A stretch of DNA of 64,000 nucleotides, from contig MFPR01000037.1 in NCBI GenBank assembly GCA_001784175.1, positions 59,644 through 123,643 of the forward strand, given 5' to 3'. The notes beneath the pieces were generated by a model that had not been told where the DNA came from, searched no databases, and was given only the letters and a program-made list of their open reading frames with translations. The DNA is from Candidatus Lindowbacteria bacterium RIFCSPLOWO2_12_FULL_62_27 (GTDB lineage: Bacteria > Lindowbacteria > 2-12-FULL-62-27). Position 1 is the first letter of the stretch. Each line of letters begins with the position of its first letter. Below, one piece after another: positions 17,469 to 25,413 of the stretch. Made by a program: the position numbers and the translations under genes.

Positions 17469-17642
17469 TTAGCCGTACAGAAGCAGATGCCTGACCTCGT
17501 CGATCAGCTTGCTCGCTTCCTCCGGTGTCTTGACCTTGGGCAGCGCGTCGTGCGCCACCAGCCGTTGTTCCCGGGCTTGCTTGACTTCCTTGCTGGGCTC
17601 CCGGAACGCGGGCAGATTCGAGTGAATTCCCTGGACATCCAT
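17469..17642 (-). CDS. Small protein of unknown function upstream of the VWA-flagellin
   Basis: A 57-residue soluble, charged protein with no membrane segment or known motif. Translation from ATG 17642 is supported by a strong GGAGGTG site 11-12 bases upstream. An ORF extension to 17798 exists but has no Shine-Dalgarno. The C-terminus (TPEEASKLIDEVRHLLLYG) is probably helical. It has its own terminator and precedes the flagellin gene. A role in flagellin expression or assembly, like other small flagellar proteins, is only a guess from position. Confidence 0.55.
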   Translation of the reverse strand: MDVQGIHSNLPAFREPSKEVKQAREQRLVAHDALPKVKTPEEASKLIDEVRHLLLYG

Positions 17643-17869
17643 GTCCCTTTCACCTCCGCATGTGGCGTCCGTCGGTCGGACGTGCCTGTATCCATCCGTG
17701 GATACGATGTCAGGGGCAGGAAAGGTCGTGGGTTGGAAAATGAGAGGACCAGTGTGAACCTCCATGTTCGCGCCAACGGCCTTCCCTGGCCTGACCAATA
17801 CGGTTCATTTTACTCATCGGCCGTCGGGCGGCGGTTCTTTAATCCGCTCCAACAAGTTACAAGAGCCCC

Positions 17870-20176
17870 ATGTTGCTCAGGAACCCGGAACGGCTGATGC
17901 GGATTCAACGATGGATCGAACGGGCCTATCTCGCGTTGTTCGAGCGCCGCTGGAGGGTGGCGGGCCTGAGCGCCGTGCTGTGCCTGGCGGCCCTGACAGG
18001 TCTCGCGCGGCTCCGCGTGAACAACACGATGGACGTATGGTTTTCCGACGAGACGCCTTCCTATGCCAGGTATCGCGCGTTCACTCGGATGTTCGGCAGC
18101 GATGAGTATCTGTTCATCACGCTCGATATGGGAGATGTGTTTGACAGGTCCAACCTCGAAAAGCTGGAGTGGCTGACCCTCGCGCTGCGGGACCTGCCCG
18201 GCGTGGTCGAAGTCATGGCCCTGCCGACGGCGGCGGACGTCCGGGGCGATACCGACGGCGGCATCTATGTCGACGAAGTCAGGGGCAGATTCCAAACCGA
18301 GCCGGCCGCAACGCTCCGGGCGCGCATCCTCGCCGACGAGCGCTTCGTGCAGACGCTCGTCTCGCGGGACGGCCGTGTGGCGGCGATCCTCATGAGATTT
18401 GAAAGCCCGAAGATCGGCGAGGGCCTGGTGGCGCCGGTGGAAGGCATCTTGAAGTCGGCGGATGTCCCCTACTACCTCGGCGGTTACATTTTCGCGCAAC
18501 GGGAGATGGACCGCCTGACGTTCCGGGATTATTTCCTGTTCGGGACGATCTGTCTCGTGATCCTGACGGCCGTTTTCTGGATTCTGTTTCGCGACGCGTT
18601 TCTGACGGCCATCTTCGTCGGCGATTGCGTCCTGACCGTCGGCGTGGTGTTGGGATGCATGGGGCACATGGGCGTTCCCATTCATCTCATGACCGGCATC
18701 CTCCCGCCGCTGCTCATGGCCATGGCCATCGCGGACGACATTCACCTGATCGAGCGGTTTCTGAGGATCGACCCTGCGGGTTCGATCGAGGCGCGGGTGG
18801 CGCGGTCGTCGTCGGAGGTGGCCATCCCGAGCTTTCTGTCGGGCCTGACGACCTTCGCCGGGTTTTTCAGTTTGAGCGGCGGCGAGGTCCCGGCGATCGG
18901 GCATTTCGGATTCTGGTCGGGCATCGGCATCCTGTTCACGTACGCCTTTTCCTTTTTGACCGTTCCCGTTCTCCTGACGATGCGTCCGGCGGCCGTGTGG
19001 CGCCGGCACGAGAGGCCGGCCCGGCCCGGCTGGTTTTCCGAACAGAAGCTCGTGGATTTCTGCGGCCGGCGGCGGTGGTGGCTGGTTGCGGTGTTCGCCG
19101 GGCTGAGTTTCATCTCCTTTGCCGGAATTCAACGGATCGTCATCGACACCCAGCTCACAAACTTTTTCGAGCCGGACAGCGACTTCATGCGGTCGATGGA
19201 TTTCATCGAACGGCGGTTCGGAAACACAGGCCCGGTCGAAATCGTGTTGACATCGGACGCGGCCGACGGCTTGAAATCCCCGGAATTTCTGTCGAAGGCC
19301 GACGATCTGATCGCACGGCTTGGACGCATACCGCGAATCGAAACGGTTCTCTCGATCAATCCCGTCCTGAAGACCGTGACGCGCGCGCTGTACGAGAACC
19401 GTCCCGAGGCATACCGCCTGCCGGACCGCCGGGACCTTCTGGAGCAGGAACTGTTGGTGCTGTCGCTGTCGGCCAGCGGCGAGGAGGCGCTGAACCGGTA
19501 TGTCAATCCGTCATGGACTCAATTCCGAATTCAGGCGCGATTGCCCCGGATGTCCAACAACGAGGCCCTCGAAGTGTTCGACAAGATCGAGTCGGAGGTT
19601 CGGGAGGTCTTCGGCGCCGGGCAGGGATTTTATCTCTCAGGCGTGGTGGAGGCCTATTCCCGGCTGGACCGGTTCATCCTCGAGAGCCAGTTGCGAAGCC
19701 TCGCGATCACGCTGGCGGTCGTGACGCTCGTGTTCTGGCTTCAGGTGGGCCGCCCGCTCTGGGCGGTGCTGGCGCTCCTGCCGAATCTGTTTCCGATCGT
19801 CCTGATGTTCGCGACCATGGGGCTCTTCGGCATCACCCTGAACGTGGCGACCGCCACCGTCGCTGCGATCACCCTGGGACTGGCGGACGACGATACGGTG
19901 TTTTTCTTCTACGCGTATCTGCGCCGCCGTCGCGCGGGCCAGACGGCCGGCGAGGCGCTGGCGCCCGCGCTGGACGAATGCCGGCGCGCGATCTGGCTGG
20001 CGACGCTGCTCAACGTCATCGGATTTTCCATTTTCATTTTTTCGAGTTTCCGGCCGACGGTGTATTTTGGGGTTCTGACGAGCGAAGTGTGGGCGCTGGC
20101 GCTTCTGGCCGAGTTGTTTCTCCTGCCGACGTTTCTGGTGATGCTGGACCGGAAATTCGCCGGGCCGACTCCCTGA
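17870..20176 (+). CDS. RND superfamily (MMPL/HpnN-like) transporter
   Basis: A 768-residue inner-membrane protein with the duplicated RND layout. Each half has one helix, a large periplasmic domain (about 45-215 and 410-590) and then five helices (about 220-390 and 600-760). The motifs AMAIADDIHLIERF and GLADDDTVFFFYAYLRRRR in the fourth helix of each half carry the acidic residues used for proton coupling. It resembles the MMPL/HpnN group that exports lipids or hydrophobic compounds rather than the AcrB type. No adaptor or outer-membrane partner is adjacent. The 3' end overlaps queG convergently by 143 bases. Confidence 0.85.
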   Translation: MLLRNPERLMRIQRWIERAYLALFERRWRVAGLSAVLCLAALTGLARLRVNNTMDVWFSDETPSYARYRAFTRMFGSDEYLFITLDMGDVFDRSNLEKLEWLTLALRDLPGVVEVMALPTAADVRGDTDGGIYVDEVRGRFQTEPAATLRARILADERFVQTLVSRDGRVAAILMRFESPKIGEGLVAPVEGILKSADVPYYLGGYIFAQREMDRLTFRDYFLFGTICLVILTAVFWILFRDAFLTAIFVGDCVLTVGVVLGCMGHMGVPIHLMTGILPPLLMAMAIADDIHLIERFLRIDPAGSIEARVARSSSEVAIPSFLSGLTTFAGFFSLSGGEVPAIGHFGFWSGIGILFTYAFSFLTVPVLLTMRPAAVWRRHERPARPGWFSEQKLVDFCGRRRWWLVAVFAGLSFISFAGIQRIVIDTQLTNFFEPDSDFMRSMDFIERRFGNTGPVEIVLTSDAADGLKSPEFLSKADDLIARLGRIPRIETVLSINPVLKTVTRALYENRPEAYRLPDRRDLLEQELLVLSLSASGEEALNRYVNPSWTQFRIQARLPRMSNNEALEVFDKIESEVREVFGAGQGFYLSGVVEAYSRLDRFILESQLRSLAITLAVVTLVFWLQVGRPLWAVLALLPNLFPIVLMFATMGLFGITLNVATATVAAITLGLADDDTVFFFYAYLRRRRAGQTAGEALAPALDECRRAIWLATLLNVIGFSIFIFSSFRPTVYFGVLTSEVWALALLAELFLLPTFLVMLDRKFAGPTP

Positions 20177-21197
20177 GCTTGTCGAGCCCCGGCCGTTTGA
20201 GGGGGCTCTTGCGAAAAATCCTCTGATATTCGTCCGGCGGCATTGCGGCCAGATCGCCCGGCTGGATCGAGCGGTAGGCTTCACGTGTCCGAAACGCCGC
20301 CTCGATCGCCGTCGCGGGACCGGCATCCGCCGGGATCGGGCGGTTCCACGGGCAGACCTCCTGGCAGATGTCGCATCCGAAAAGGTTGCCGTGCAGTTGT
20401 TCGCCGATGTCGGACGGGATGGCCGTTTTCGTTTCGATCGTGTGATACGAAATGCAGCGCGTGGCGTCCAGAACGTACGGCGAAACAATCGCGCCCGTCG
20501 GACACGCCTCCATACAGCGCGTGCATGCGCCGCACCGGTCCGCGGCGGGCCGATCGGCGGGTAGCGGCAGATCGGTGACGATTTCGGCGAGCAGGAGGTA
20601 GGAACCAAGCGATTCGTTCAGGAGCAGCGAGTTTTTTCCGACCCATCCGAGGCCGGCGGCGGCCGCGTGGTTTTTTTCGAGGATCGGTCCGGTGTCGATG
20701 TACCCCCGCGTTTCCGCGGCGCGGCCGCCTTCCCGCAGCGTCACGTCGCGAATGAATGTCTCGAGGTCCTCCAGCGGCCTGTCGAGCGCGTCATGGTAAT
20801 CGTCGCCCTGCGCGTATCGGGCGATATGCCCCGCGATTCCCTCGTCCGGCCGGCCGGCCGGATGTCGGTAGGCCACGCAGACAAGGCTTTGGGCCCATGG
20901 AAATTTTTCACGCAGGTTTTTCCGCACGGCGGCCGTTCGACGGAGATAATCCATTTCTCCGGCGTATCCTCTTGCAAGCCAGATGTCGAGAAACTCACTG
21001 CGCGCCGGCGGATCGGCGGGAGCGATGCCCGCGCGATGAAATCCGGCCTCGACCGCCCTTTCTTTGATGCGAGCAGCGAGTGCGGCTAGGTCGATTGCAA
21101 AAGCGCTCGGACCCGGCTCAGGCGGCGCTGGAAGTCCGCGTCGCTGAGCGCCGGAGTTGCGTCGTCGGTGGGAATCGGATCGTCGAGACGAATCCAT
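20034..21197 (-). CDS. queG: Epoxyqueuosine reductase
   Basis: A 387-residue cobalamin- and iron-sulfur-dependent enzyme that reduces epoxyqueuosine to queuosine in tRNA. Both 4Fe-4S motifs are visible: CGACTRCMEACP (CX2CX2CX3CP) and CDICQEVCPWN, with the conserved DTGPILEK and GWVGKNSLLL segments. The ATG at 21197 has GGAGG 9 bases upstream and overlaps the DUF1802 gene by 112 bases; no other start codon lies between it and the conserved core. The last roughly 45 residues, after SPLKRPGLDKLR, are low-complexity and lie antisense to the RND gene, so the stop may have been lost and replaced. Confidence 0.9.
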   Translation of the reverse strand: MDSSRRSDSHRRRNSGAQRRGLPAPPEPGPSAFAIDLAALAARIKERAVEAGFHRAGIAPADPPARSEFLDIWLARGYAGEMDYLRRTAAVRKNLREKFPWAQSLVCVAYRHPAGRPDEGIAGHIARYAQGDDYHDALDRPLEDLETFIRDVTLREGGRAAETRGYIDTGPILEKNHAAAAGLGWVGKNSLLLNESLGSYLLLAEIVTDLPLPADRPAADRCGACTRCMEACPTGAIVSPYVLDATRCISYHTIETKTAIPSDIGEQLHGNLFGCDICQEVCPWNRPIPADAGPATAIEAAFRTREAYRSIQPGDLAAMPPDEYQRIFRKSPLKRPGLDKLRESARRISGPASPETSAGETTRPEAPAPTLRSSEPQNTPSAGNSKK

Positions 21198-21664
21198 GAA
21201 ACACATCCTCCGTACTTCGTCTTGACCGCGATATCGACCGCCCGCGGCAGCCGGTACACCCGGACCGCCATCGCCGTCAGCGGCTCGCCCGGCCGGAACT
21301 CGTATCTTTTGAGGATCTCTTCGACCGTGTACACGTACTCAGGCGCCAGCGCCCGCAATTTGTCCTGGGTGTCGATCGCGAACGTTTCGATCACGCGGGC
21401 GGCCGCCCGTATGCTCGCCCGGCCGTCCGGTGGCCGTTCCGCGAGGGCTTCGTCCATCAGATGCCGGTGTTCCGGCCGGAGCTTGTCCGGCGTCTGATGA
21501 AAGCCGGTCGGATACAGGTAAAAGGCGTCGGTGTCGGCCGAGAATCCGTCTTCGCGGACGCCGCCTTTTCTCAGGATCAGAATCTGCGCCCCGCGCTCCA
21601 GGGCGTGGACCACCGCCGCCCATTCCTTCAGCGCCGCGCCCCGGTCCACCGTCACTGCGGACAT
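21086..21664 (-). CDS. DUF1802 family protein
   Basis: A 192-residue cytoplasmic protein matching the DUF1802 pattern: ALKEWAAVVHALERGAQILI, LRKGGVRE near the N-terminus and the FYLYPTGFHQ segment. The family has no established function. The start ATG at 21664 lies 2 bases after the DoxX stop, and the 3' end overlaps queG, so it is within a four-gene minus-strand set (flagellin, DoxX, DUF1802, queG). Confidence 0.75.
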   Translation of the reverse strand: MSAVTVDRGAALKEWAAVVHALERGAQILILRKGGVREDGFSADTDAFYLYPTGFHQTPDKLRPEHRHLMDEALAERPPDGRASIRAAARVIETFAIDTQDKLRALAPEYVYTVEEILKRYEFRPGEPLTAMAVRVYRLPRAVDIAVKTKYGGCVSWIRLDDPIPTDDATPALSDADFQRRLSRVRALLQST

Positions 21665-21666
21665 GA

Positions 21667-22134
21667 TTACCAGAGATAGGCGTTGGAGAATTTCTTGCTG
21701 AGAAAATAGTCGATCCCCATGAACCGCCCGGCGGCGGCGCAGAGAAGGAGAAGCTGGATGAGGATGAAAAAGGCGTTGTTGTCGAAGGTCAGGAAACTGC
21801 CGCTCGTGGCGATGAAAAAATTCGCGTTCATGAAAATCCCGCAGACACAGGCCAGCCGCGTGGCGGTCCCGGACAGAAGCGCCGCGCCCACCGCCATCTC
21901 GCCCAGCACCACCATCCAGGCCAGGAGTTTCGAGTGCGGCAGATAGTAGCCCTGGATCAGGGCCGAGCCGATCGTGTTGGGCTCGCAGGCGGCGAGTTTG
22001 ACGTTCAGAAAATGCGCGATATCCTCGCCCGTGGTATAGGGCGGCGTTTGCGTCCATTTGGACCAGCCCGCCATCAGAAACAGGTAGCCGACATAGAGGC
22101 GAAGAAGCAGAATGGCAAAACGTTCAGATTTCAT
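21667..22134 (-). CDS. DoxX family membrane protein
   Basis: A 155-residue protein with four predicted membrane helices and the DoxX signature near the N-terminus (LLRLYVGYLFLMAGWSKW), plus the GEMAVGAALLSGTATRLAC segment. DoxX-like proteins are linked to quinone or sulfur/oxidative metabolism in different lineages; the specific role here is unknown. It lies 16 bases after the flagellin gene and 2 before DUF1802. Confidence 0.8.
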   Translation of the reverse strand: MKSERFAILLLRLYVGYLFLMAGWSKWTQTPPYTTGEDIAHFLNVKLAACEPNTIGSALIQGYYLPHSKLLAWMVVLGEMAVGAALLSGTATRLACVCGIFMNANFFIATSGSFLTFDNNAFFILIQLLLLCAAAGRFMGIDYFLSKKFSNAYLW

Positions 22135-22150
22135 GCGGCCGTCCCGCCCG

Positions 22151-22963
22151 CTATTCCAAAAGCCGGCCGGCGTTCTGCCGGTTGATGTTTCCCTGAGCGG
22201 TCCCCAGAAGTCCCGCGTTTTCCCGAACGGCGTTCAGCGTCAGCTCGACCAGTTCAAGCGCGGCGTCGGCGTCCTCGATTCGGGCCTGGGCGGCGGTTTG
22301 ACTTTCCCTGGAGGCGAGCGCGGTATTCAGGGCCGAGTCCAGCCGCCGGAGCGTCGATCCGATGTCGGCCCGCTCGGTCGCGACCGTGTTCACCGCTCCC
22401 TGCGCCACGCCGATGGCGGTCTGGACGCCCGCGGCGGTGGTCACATCGAGGCCGGCCAGACCCAGAGCGTCGGACCGGGCATCGGACAGGATGAGGGTGA
22501 GGGTGTCCGGAGCGTTGGCGCCGAGTTGAACCGTGCCGGAGAATGCGCCGGACAGAAGTTTCTGCCCGTTGAATTCGACGGATTCCGCGAACCGGTCGAT
22601 TTCCTGCGTGACCTGATCGATTTGCGTCTGAATCTGTTTCCGGTCTTCCGCGTTCAGCGTCCCGTTGGCGGCGCGGCCGGACAAATCATTGATTTGGCCG
22701 GCGAGGTCCTGGATTTGTGAGAGTCCGGCGTCGGCGGTCTGCACCAGGGACGCAAAATCCTGGATGTTGCGGCTCGCTACGTTCAGCCCACGGCTCTGGA
22801 GGTTGATGCGTTCCGCAACCGACGCGCCGGCTGCGTCATCGGCGGTTTCCTGGATTCGAAGTCCGGACGCGATGCGGGCGAGTTGCTTGCCGATTTCGGA
22901 ATGCGTGACCTGGTGTTGCCGCAGAGCGGAGATCAAATTGTCGTCATGAACTTGGATGGCCAT
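22151..22963 (-). CDS. Flagellin
   Basis: A 270-residue flagellin with the canonical N-terminal region (IASGLRIQETADDAAGASVAE, SRNIQDFASLVQTADAGLSQ) and C-terminal region (RIEDADAALELVELTLNAV). It has only a very short central segment, so little beyond D0/D1. ATG 22963 was chosen for the GGGAGGG site just upstream; a longer ORF to 23020 lacks one. No other flagellar structural gene lies nearby. It probably builds the plain filament subunit, contrasting with the VWA-bearing flagellin 5 kb away. Confidence 0.9.
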   Translation of the reverse strand: MAIQVHDDNLISALRQHQVTHSEIGKQLARIASGLRIQETADDAAGASVAERINLQSRGLNVASRNIQDFASLVQTADAGLSQIQDLAGQINDLSGRAANGTLNAEDRKQIQTQIDQVTQEIDRFAESVEFNGQKLLSGAFSGTVQLGANAPDTLTLILSDARSDALGLAGLDVTTAAGVQTAIGVAQGAVNTVATERADIGSTLRRLDSALNTALASRESQTAAQARIEDADAALELVELTLNAVRENAGLLGTAQGNINRQNAGRLLE

Positions 22964-23051
22964 CTGGGTTCCCTCCCAATGAATTGTACGCCCCCAACTC
23001 CTTTGGGGTCTCCCGCCCACCGCGGGCTTAGGCGTTTTGGCGTGTCATTCA

Positions 23052-23080
23052 AGTCTATCGAACGCCTTGGGGGCTGTCAA
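23052..23080 (-). promoter_or_regulatory. Sigma70-like promoter of the second flagellin
   Basis: On the minus strand TTGACA (23075-23080), a 17-base spacer and TAGACT (23052-23057) make a good housekeeping promoter, giving a leader of about 80 bases. That leader contains a CCCCAA/TTGGGG hairpin at 22992-23008 before the GGGAGGG ribosome site. No sigma28 motif is evident. Confidence 0.5.
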
Positions 23081-23190
23081 GAATCCGGCTGCGGCTTGTC
23101 GACGTCTGATTCATTCATCGTCACGTTCGGGCTGCGACTTGAGTGATCCGGGCACTTGCGGGTGGCGGGTTCCGCATATATTTTCTGTTT

Positions 23191-23922
23191 GTGACTTCAG
23201 ACTCCACTGGAACGCTTTACTTGATTCCCACGGCCCTGGGTCCGGCCGGCGATGCGGGATGCGTCGACGAGCGTGTCCGGGAGATTGTCCGGTCGCTGGA
23301 CGGGCTGGTCGCGGAAAGCCGCAAGGGCGCGCTGTTGTTTCTCCGGACGGCCGGCAGCATGGACCGGAGCGGGACGATGCCGATTCGGTTGTTGAACGAA
23401 CATTCCCGGCCCGCGGACCTGGAGGATCTGATCGAACCTGTCGCTCAGGGCGGTCCGTGGGGCTTGGTGTCGGACACGGGTTGTCCGGCCGTGGCGGACC
23501 CCGGCGCGGGGTTGGTGCGTCTCGCGCATCAAAAGGGGATCCGTGTCCGCCCTCTGGCCGGCCCCTCGGCGGTGTTGCTGGCGCTCATGGCGTCCGGCCT
23601 GAACGGCCAGCGGTTCGTGTTTCACGGATATCTTTCGCGGATCGCGCAGGACAGAAAAAAGCAGATCAAAGAAATGGCCGCCGACTGCAAACGGAACGAC
23701 CGGACCCACCTCTGGATCGAAACACCGTACCGGAATCTGGCCGTGTTCGACGACCTGATCCGTCATGTCGAGCCTTCCCTCCATCTGTGCCTCGCCGTCG
23801 ATCTGACGCTCCCGACCGAGGACATCCGGACGCGCACGGTCGGCGGCTGGCGCGCAGCGTCCAAACCAGACCTGAAGGACCGGCCGGCTGTTTTTCTCCT
23901 CGGCCGGCCGGCGATGATATAA
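23191..23922 (+). CDS. SAM-dependent methyltransferase, RsmI-like tetrapyrrole methylase fold
   Basis: A 243-residue protein of the tetrapyrrole methylase superfamily, closest in pattern to RsmI relatives: GTLYLIPTALG, GLVSDTGCPAVADPGAGLVR and RPLAGPSAVLLALMASGLNG are the cofactor-binding signatures. RsmI methylates the ribose of C1402 in 16S rRNA, but this protein has a divergent N-terminus and may be a paralogue with another substrate. The GTG at 23191 is preceded by a TATATT box (23177-23182) 8 bases away and no Shine-Dalgarno. It is followed after 9 bases by the primase-like gene. Confidence 0.78.
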   Translation: MTSDSTGTLYLIPTALGPAGDAGCVDERVREIVRSLDGLVAESRKGALLFLRTAGSMDRSGTMPIRLLNEHSRPADLEDLIEPVAQGGPWGLVSDTGCPAVADPGAGLVRLAHQKGIRVRPLAGPSAVLLALMASGLNGQRFVFHGYLSRIAQDRKKQIKEMAADCKRNDRTHLWIETPYRNLAVFDDLIRHVEPSLHLCLAVDLTLPTEDIRTRTVGGWRAASKPDLKDRPAVFLLGRPAMI

Positions 23923-23923
23923 T
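23918..23923 (+). promoter_or_regulatory. TATAAT box in the end of the methyltransferase gene
   Basis: A perfect TATAAT overlaps the stop codon of the preceding gene and ends 8 bases before the ATG of the primase-like gene. No clear -35 box is visible. It could drive a leaderless mRNA for that gene independently. Confidence 0.35.
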
Positions 23924-23931
23924 ATCCGCAC

Positions 23932-25362
23932 ATGAACTCCCCTGCGGACTATTACGCCGATCCCCACGTGCGTGAGCGGATCGCCGAATATTGTGGCGGC
24001 GTTGGCGCGGAGCCGATGTCTTTTTCGGCGGAGTATCTGGTCGGATACGGCGCCTATCTGAAATCGTCGGCGCACAAGGAATATTTCTCGTCGGACGTTT
24101 CCAACTTTCACTGGATTCTCGATCACGGCCTCGACATTTTCAGGTCGGTCTGGGACAAGGAGTCGACGGTGGTGGTCTTGGACGTCGAATACTTCAATAT
24201 CGATTATCCCGGCGAAATCTATCATGACCCGGCCGCCTGTTTTCTCAAGCTGGAGCCGTTCCATGAAGTCGTTCAGAAAAAATTTCAGGAATGGGGGATT
24301 CCCCATCTCACCATCATGACCGGGCAGGGCTACCATTTCGCTTTCAAAGTCCTTGCCGATTCGCCGGCCGACCAAACGCTGGAGCGGATCGGCTGCCTGC
24401 CCGACTCCCTGGTGGGCAAGTACACCGCGACGTCCGAGCACCGGCACCGGCGCGTGTCGCTGAAACACGGGCGCGCCTTCGACGGATTGGGCCGGGTCAT
24501 GGAGTACGTCGGCCACGAACTCGTGCGGGCCACGGCGGGCGTCGGGCCGGTCCCGGTCGTGTTTTCGGATATTGCGGTCGGCAGCGTTGATGGGCGGTAC
24601 CGGGAGGCCATCTCCGTGGATCTGACGGCCTACGGCGACCCGATTTTCATGAGGGACATTCGTTGCCCCTTCTCCACGCATCAAAAGCACAAAGTACAGG
24701 TCTACAAGGTCGGACAACGCATCGCGCGGGAAATCCCCGTGCAGATTTCCCTGCCGCGCCGGCCGGATACCCCGCTCCACGACCTGCTGACCCGCCGGCG
24801 AAACTTCGCGGCCGCCGCCGAAGTGGCGAAGACGGGCGACTGCATCCTGCCGGGCGCGGATGATCCGTTCGACAGGCTGATCCGGACGTATCTCGAAAGT
24901 CCCCTTGCGGCCTTTCACCGGGAATTCGATTCGGCCGATCACGACCCCTGGCAGGCGTGGCCGCGCACCTATGACCGGTTGAAACTGTCAAACCTTCCGC
25001 CCTGCATCGCCCTGCCGATCCGGCACCCCAACCCGAGCCTCCTGCAGCCGACGCATGTCCAGAACGTCGTGCGATATCTCTTCATGAACGGGTGGCATCC
25101 CAAGCATATCGGCGGGCTGATCCGGTCCAAATACGAGCGTCCCTACGGCTGGTCGGAGGACTGGACCCATTTCGACGCCTGCAGCCGCGCCAATTTCTGG
25201 GCCCGGCTCTACGCCGGCGCCCTGGCGGCGGGCCTCGACGGTCTCACCGATTTCAACTGCGTGTCCATGCAGGAGCGCCGGCTCTGCCCCAAACCCTGGT
25301 GCGGCCACAACCTCGCCGACATCCGCCCGCGGCCGGCCGCCCTGCGGCGATCGGCAAAGTGA
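23932..25362 (+). CDS. Archaeo-eukaryotic primase (AEP)-like protein
   Basis: A 476-residue protein with the three AEP motifs. VVLDVEYFN (D84, E86) is the metal-binding hhhDh(D/E) strand. TGQGYHFAFK (131-135) is the G-x-G-x-H nucleotide-binding element. VDLTAYGD (D230) is followed by RCPFSTHQKHK, the R-x-P-x-S-x-H-x-K stretch often seen in AEPs. The C-terminus has RYLFMNGWHPKHIGGLIRSK, resembling primase C-terminal helical domains, and a CPKPWCGH element that may bind zinc. It could be a primase or primase-polymerase, but activity is not shown. There is no helicase, replicon or defence partner beside it. It lies 9 bases after the methyltransferase gene. Confidence 0.7.
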   Translation: MNSPADYYADPHVRERIAEYCGGVGAEPMSFSAEYLVGYGAYLKSSAHKEYFSSDVSNFHWILDHGLDIFRSVWDKESTVVVLDVEYFNIDYPGEIYHDPAACFLKLEPFHEVVQKKFQEWGIPHLTIMTGQGYHFAFKVLADSPADQTLERIGCLPDSLVGKYTATSEHRHRRVSLKHGRAFDGLGRVMEYVGHELVRATAGVGPVPVVFSDIAVGSVDGRYREAISVDLTAYGDPIFMRDIRCPFSTHQKHKVQVYKVGQRIAREIPVQISLPRRPDTPLHDLLTRRRNFAAAAEVAKTGDCILPGADDPFDRLIRTYLESPLAAFHREFDSADHDPWQAWPRTYDRLKLSNLPPCIALPIRHPNPSLLQPTHVQNVVRYLFMNGWHPKHIGGLIRSKYERPYGWSEDWTHFDACSRANFWARLYAGALAAGLDGLTDFNCVSMQERRLCPKPWCGHNLADIRPRPAALRRSAK

Positions 25363-25411
25363 TATCATGATATCATGATGGCTATCATGATATCATGATA
25401 TCATGATATCA
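25360..25411. repeat. Perfect 20-bp inverted repeat built of GATATCAT units
   Basis: Arms at 25360-25379 and 25384-25403 are perfect reverse complements around a GGCT loop, followed by one more TGATATCA unit to 25411. Each arm is itself made of overlapping 8-bp GATATCAT units. The TGA stop of the primase-like gene is inside the left arm. The element stands out as AT-rich in a GC-rich region and occupies the whole gap before chrA. Confidence 0.8.
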
Positions 25412-25413
25412 CC

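Noticed and set aside
23197-24942. 581-residue minus-strand ORF
   Set aside because: It is a shadow of the methyltransferase and primase-like genes, with low-complexity Arg/Gly/His composition.
25360-25411. CRISPR-like short repeats
   Set aside because: The units are 8 bp, overlapping and palindromic with no spacers, and no cas genes are nearby.
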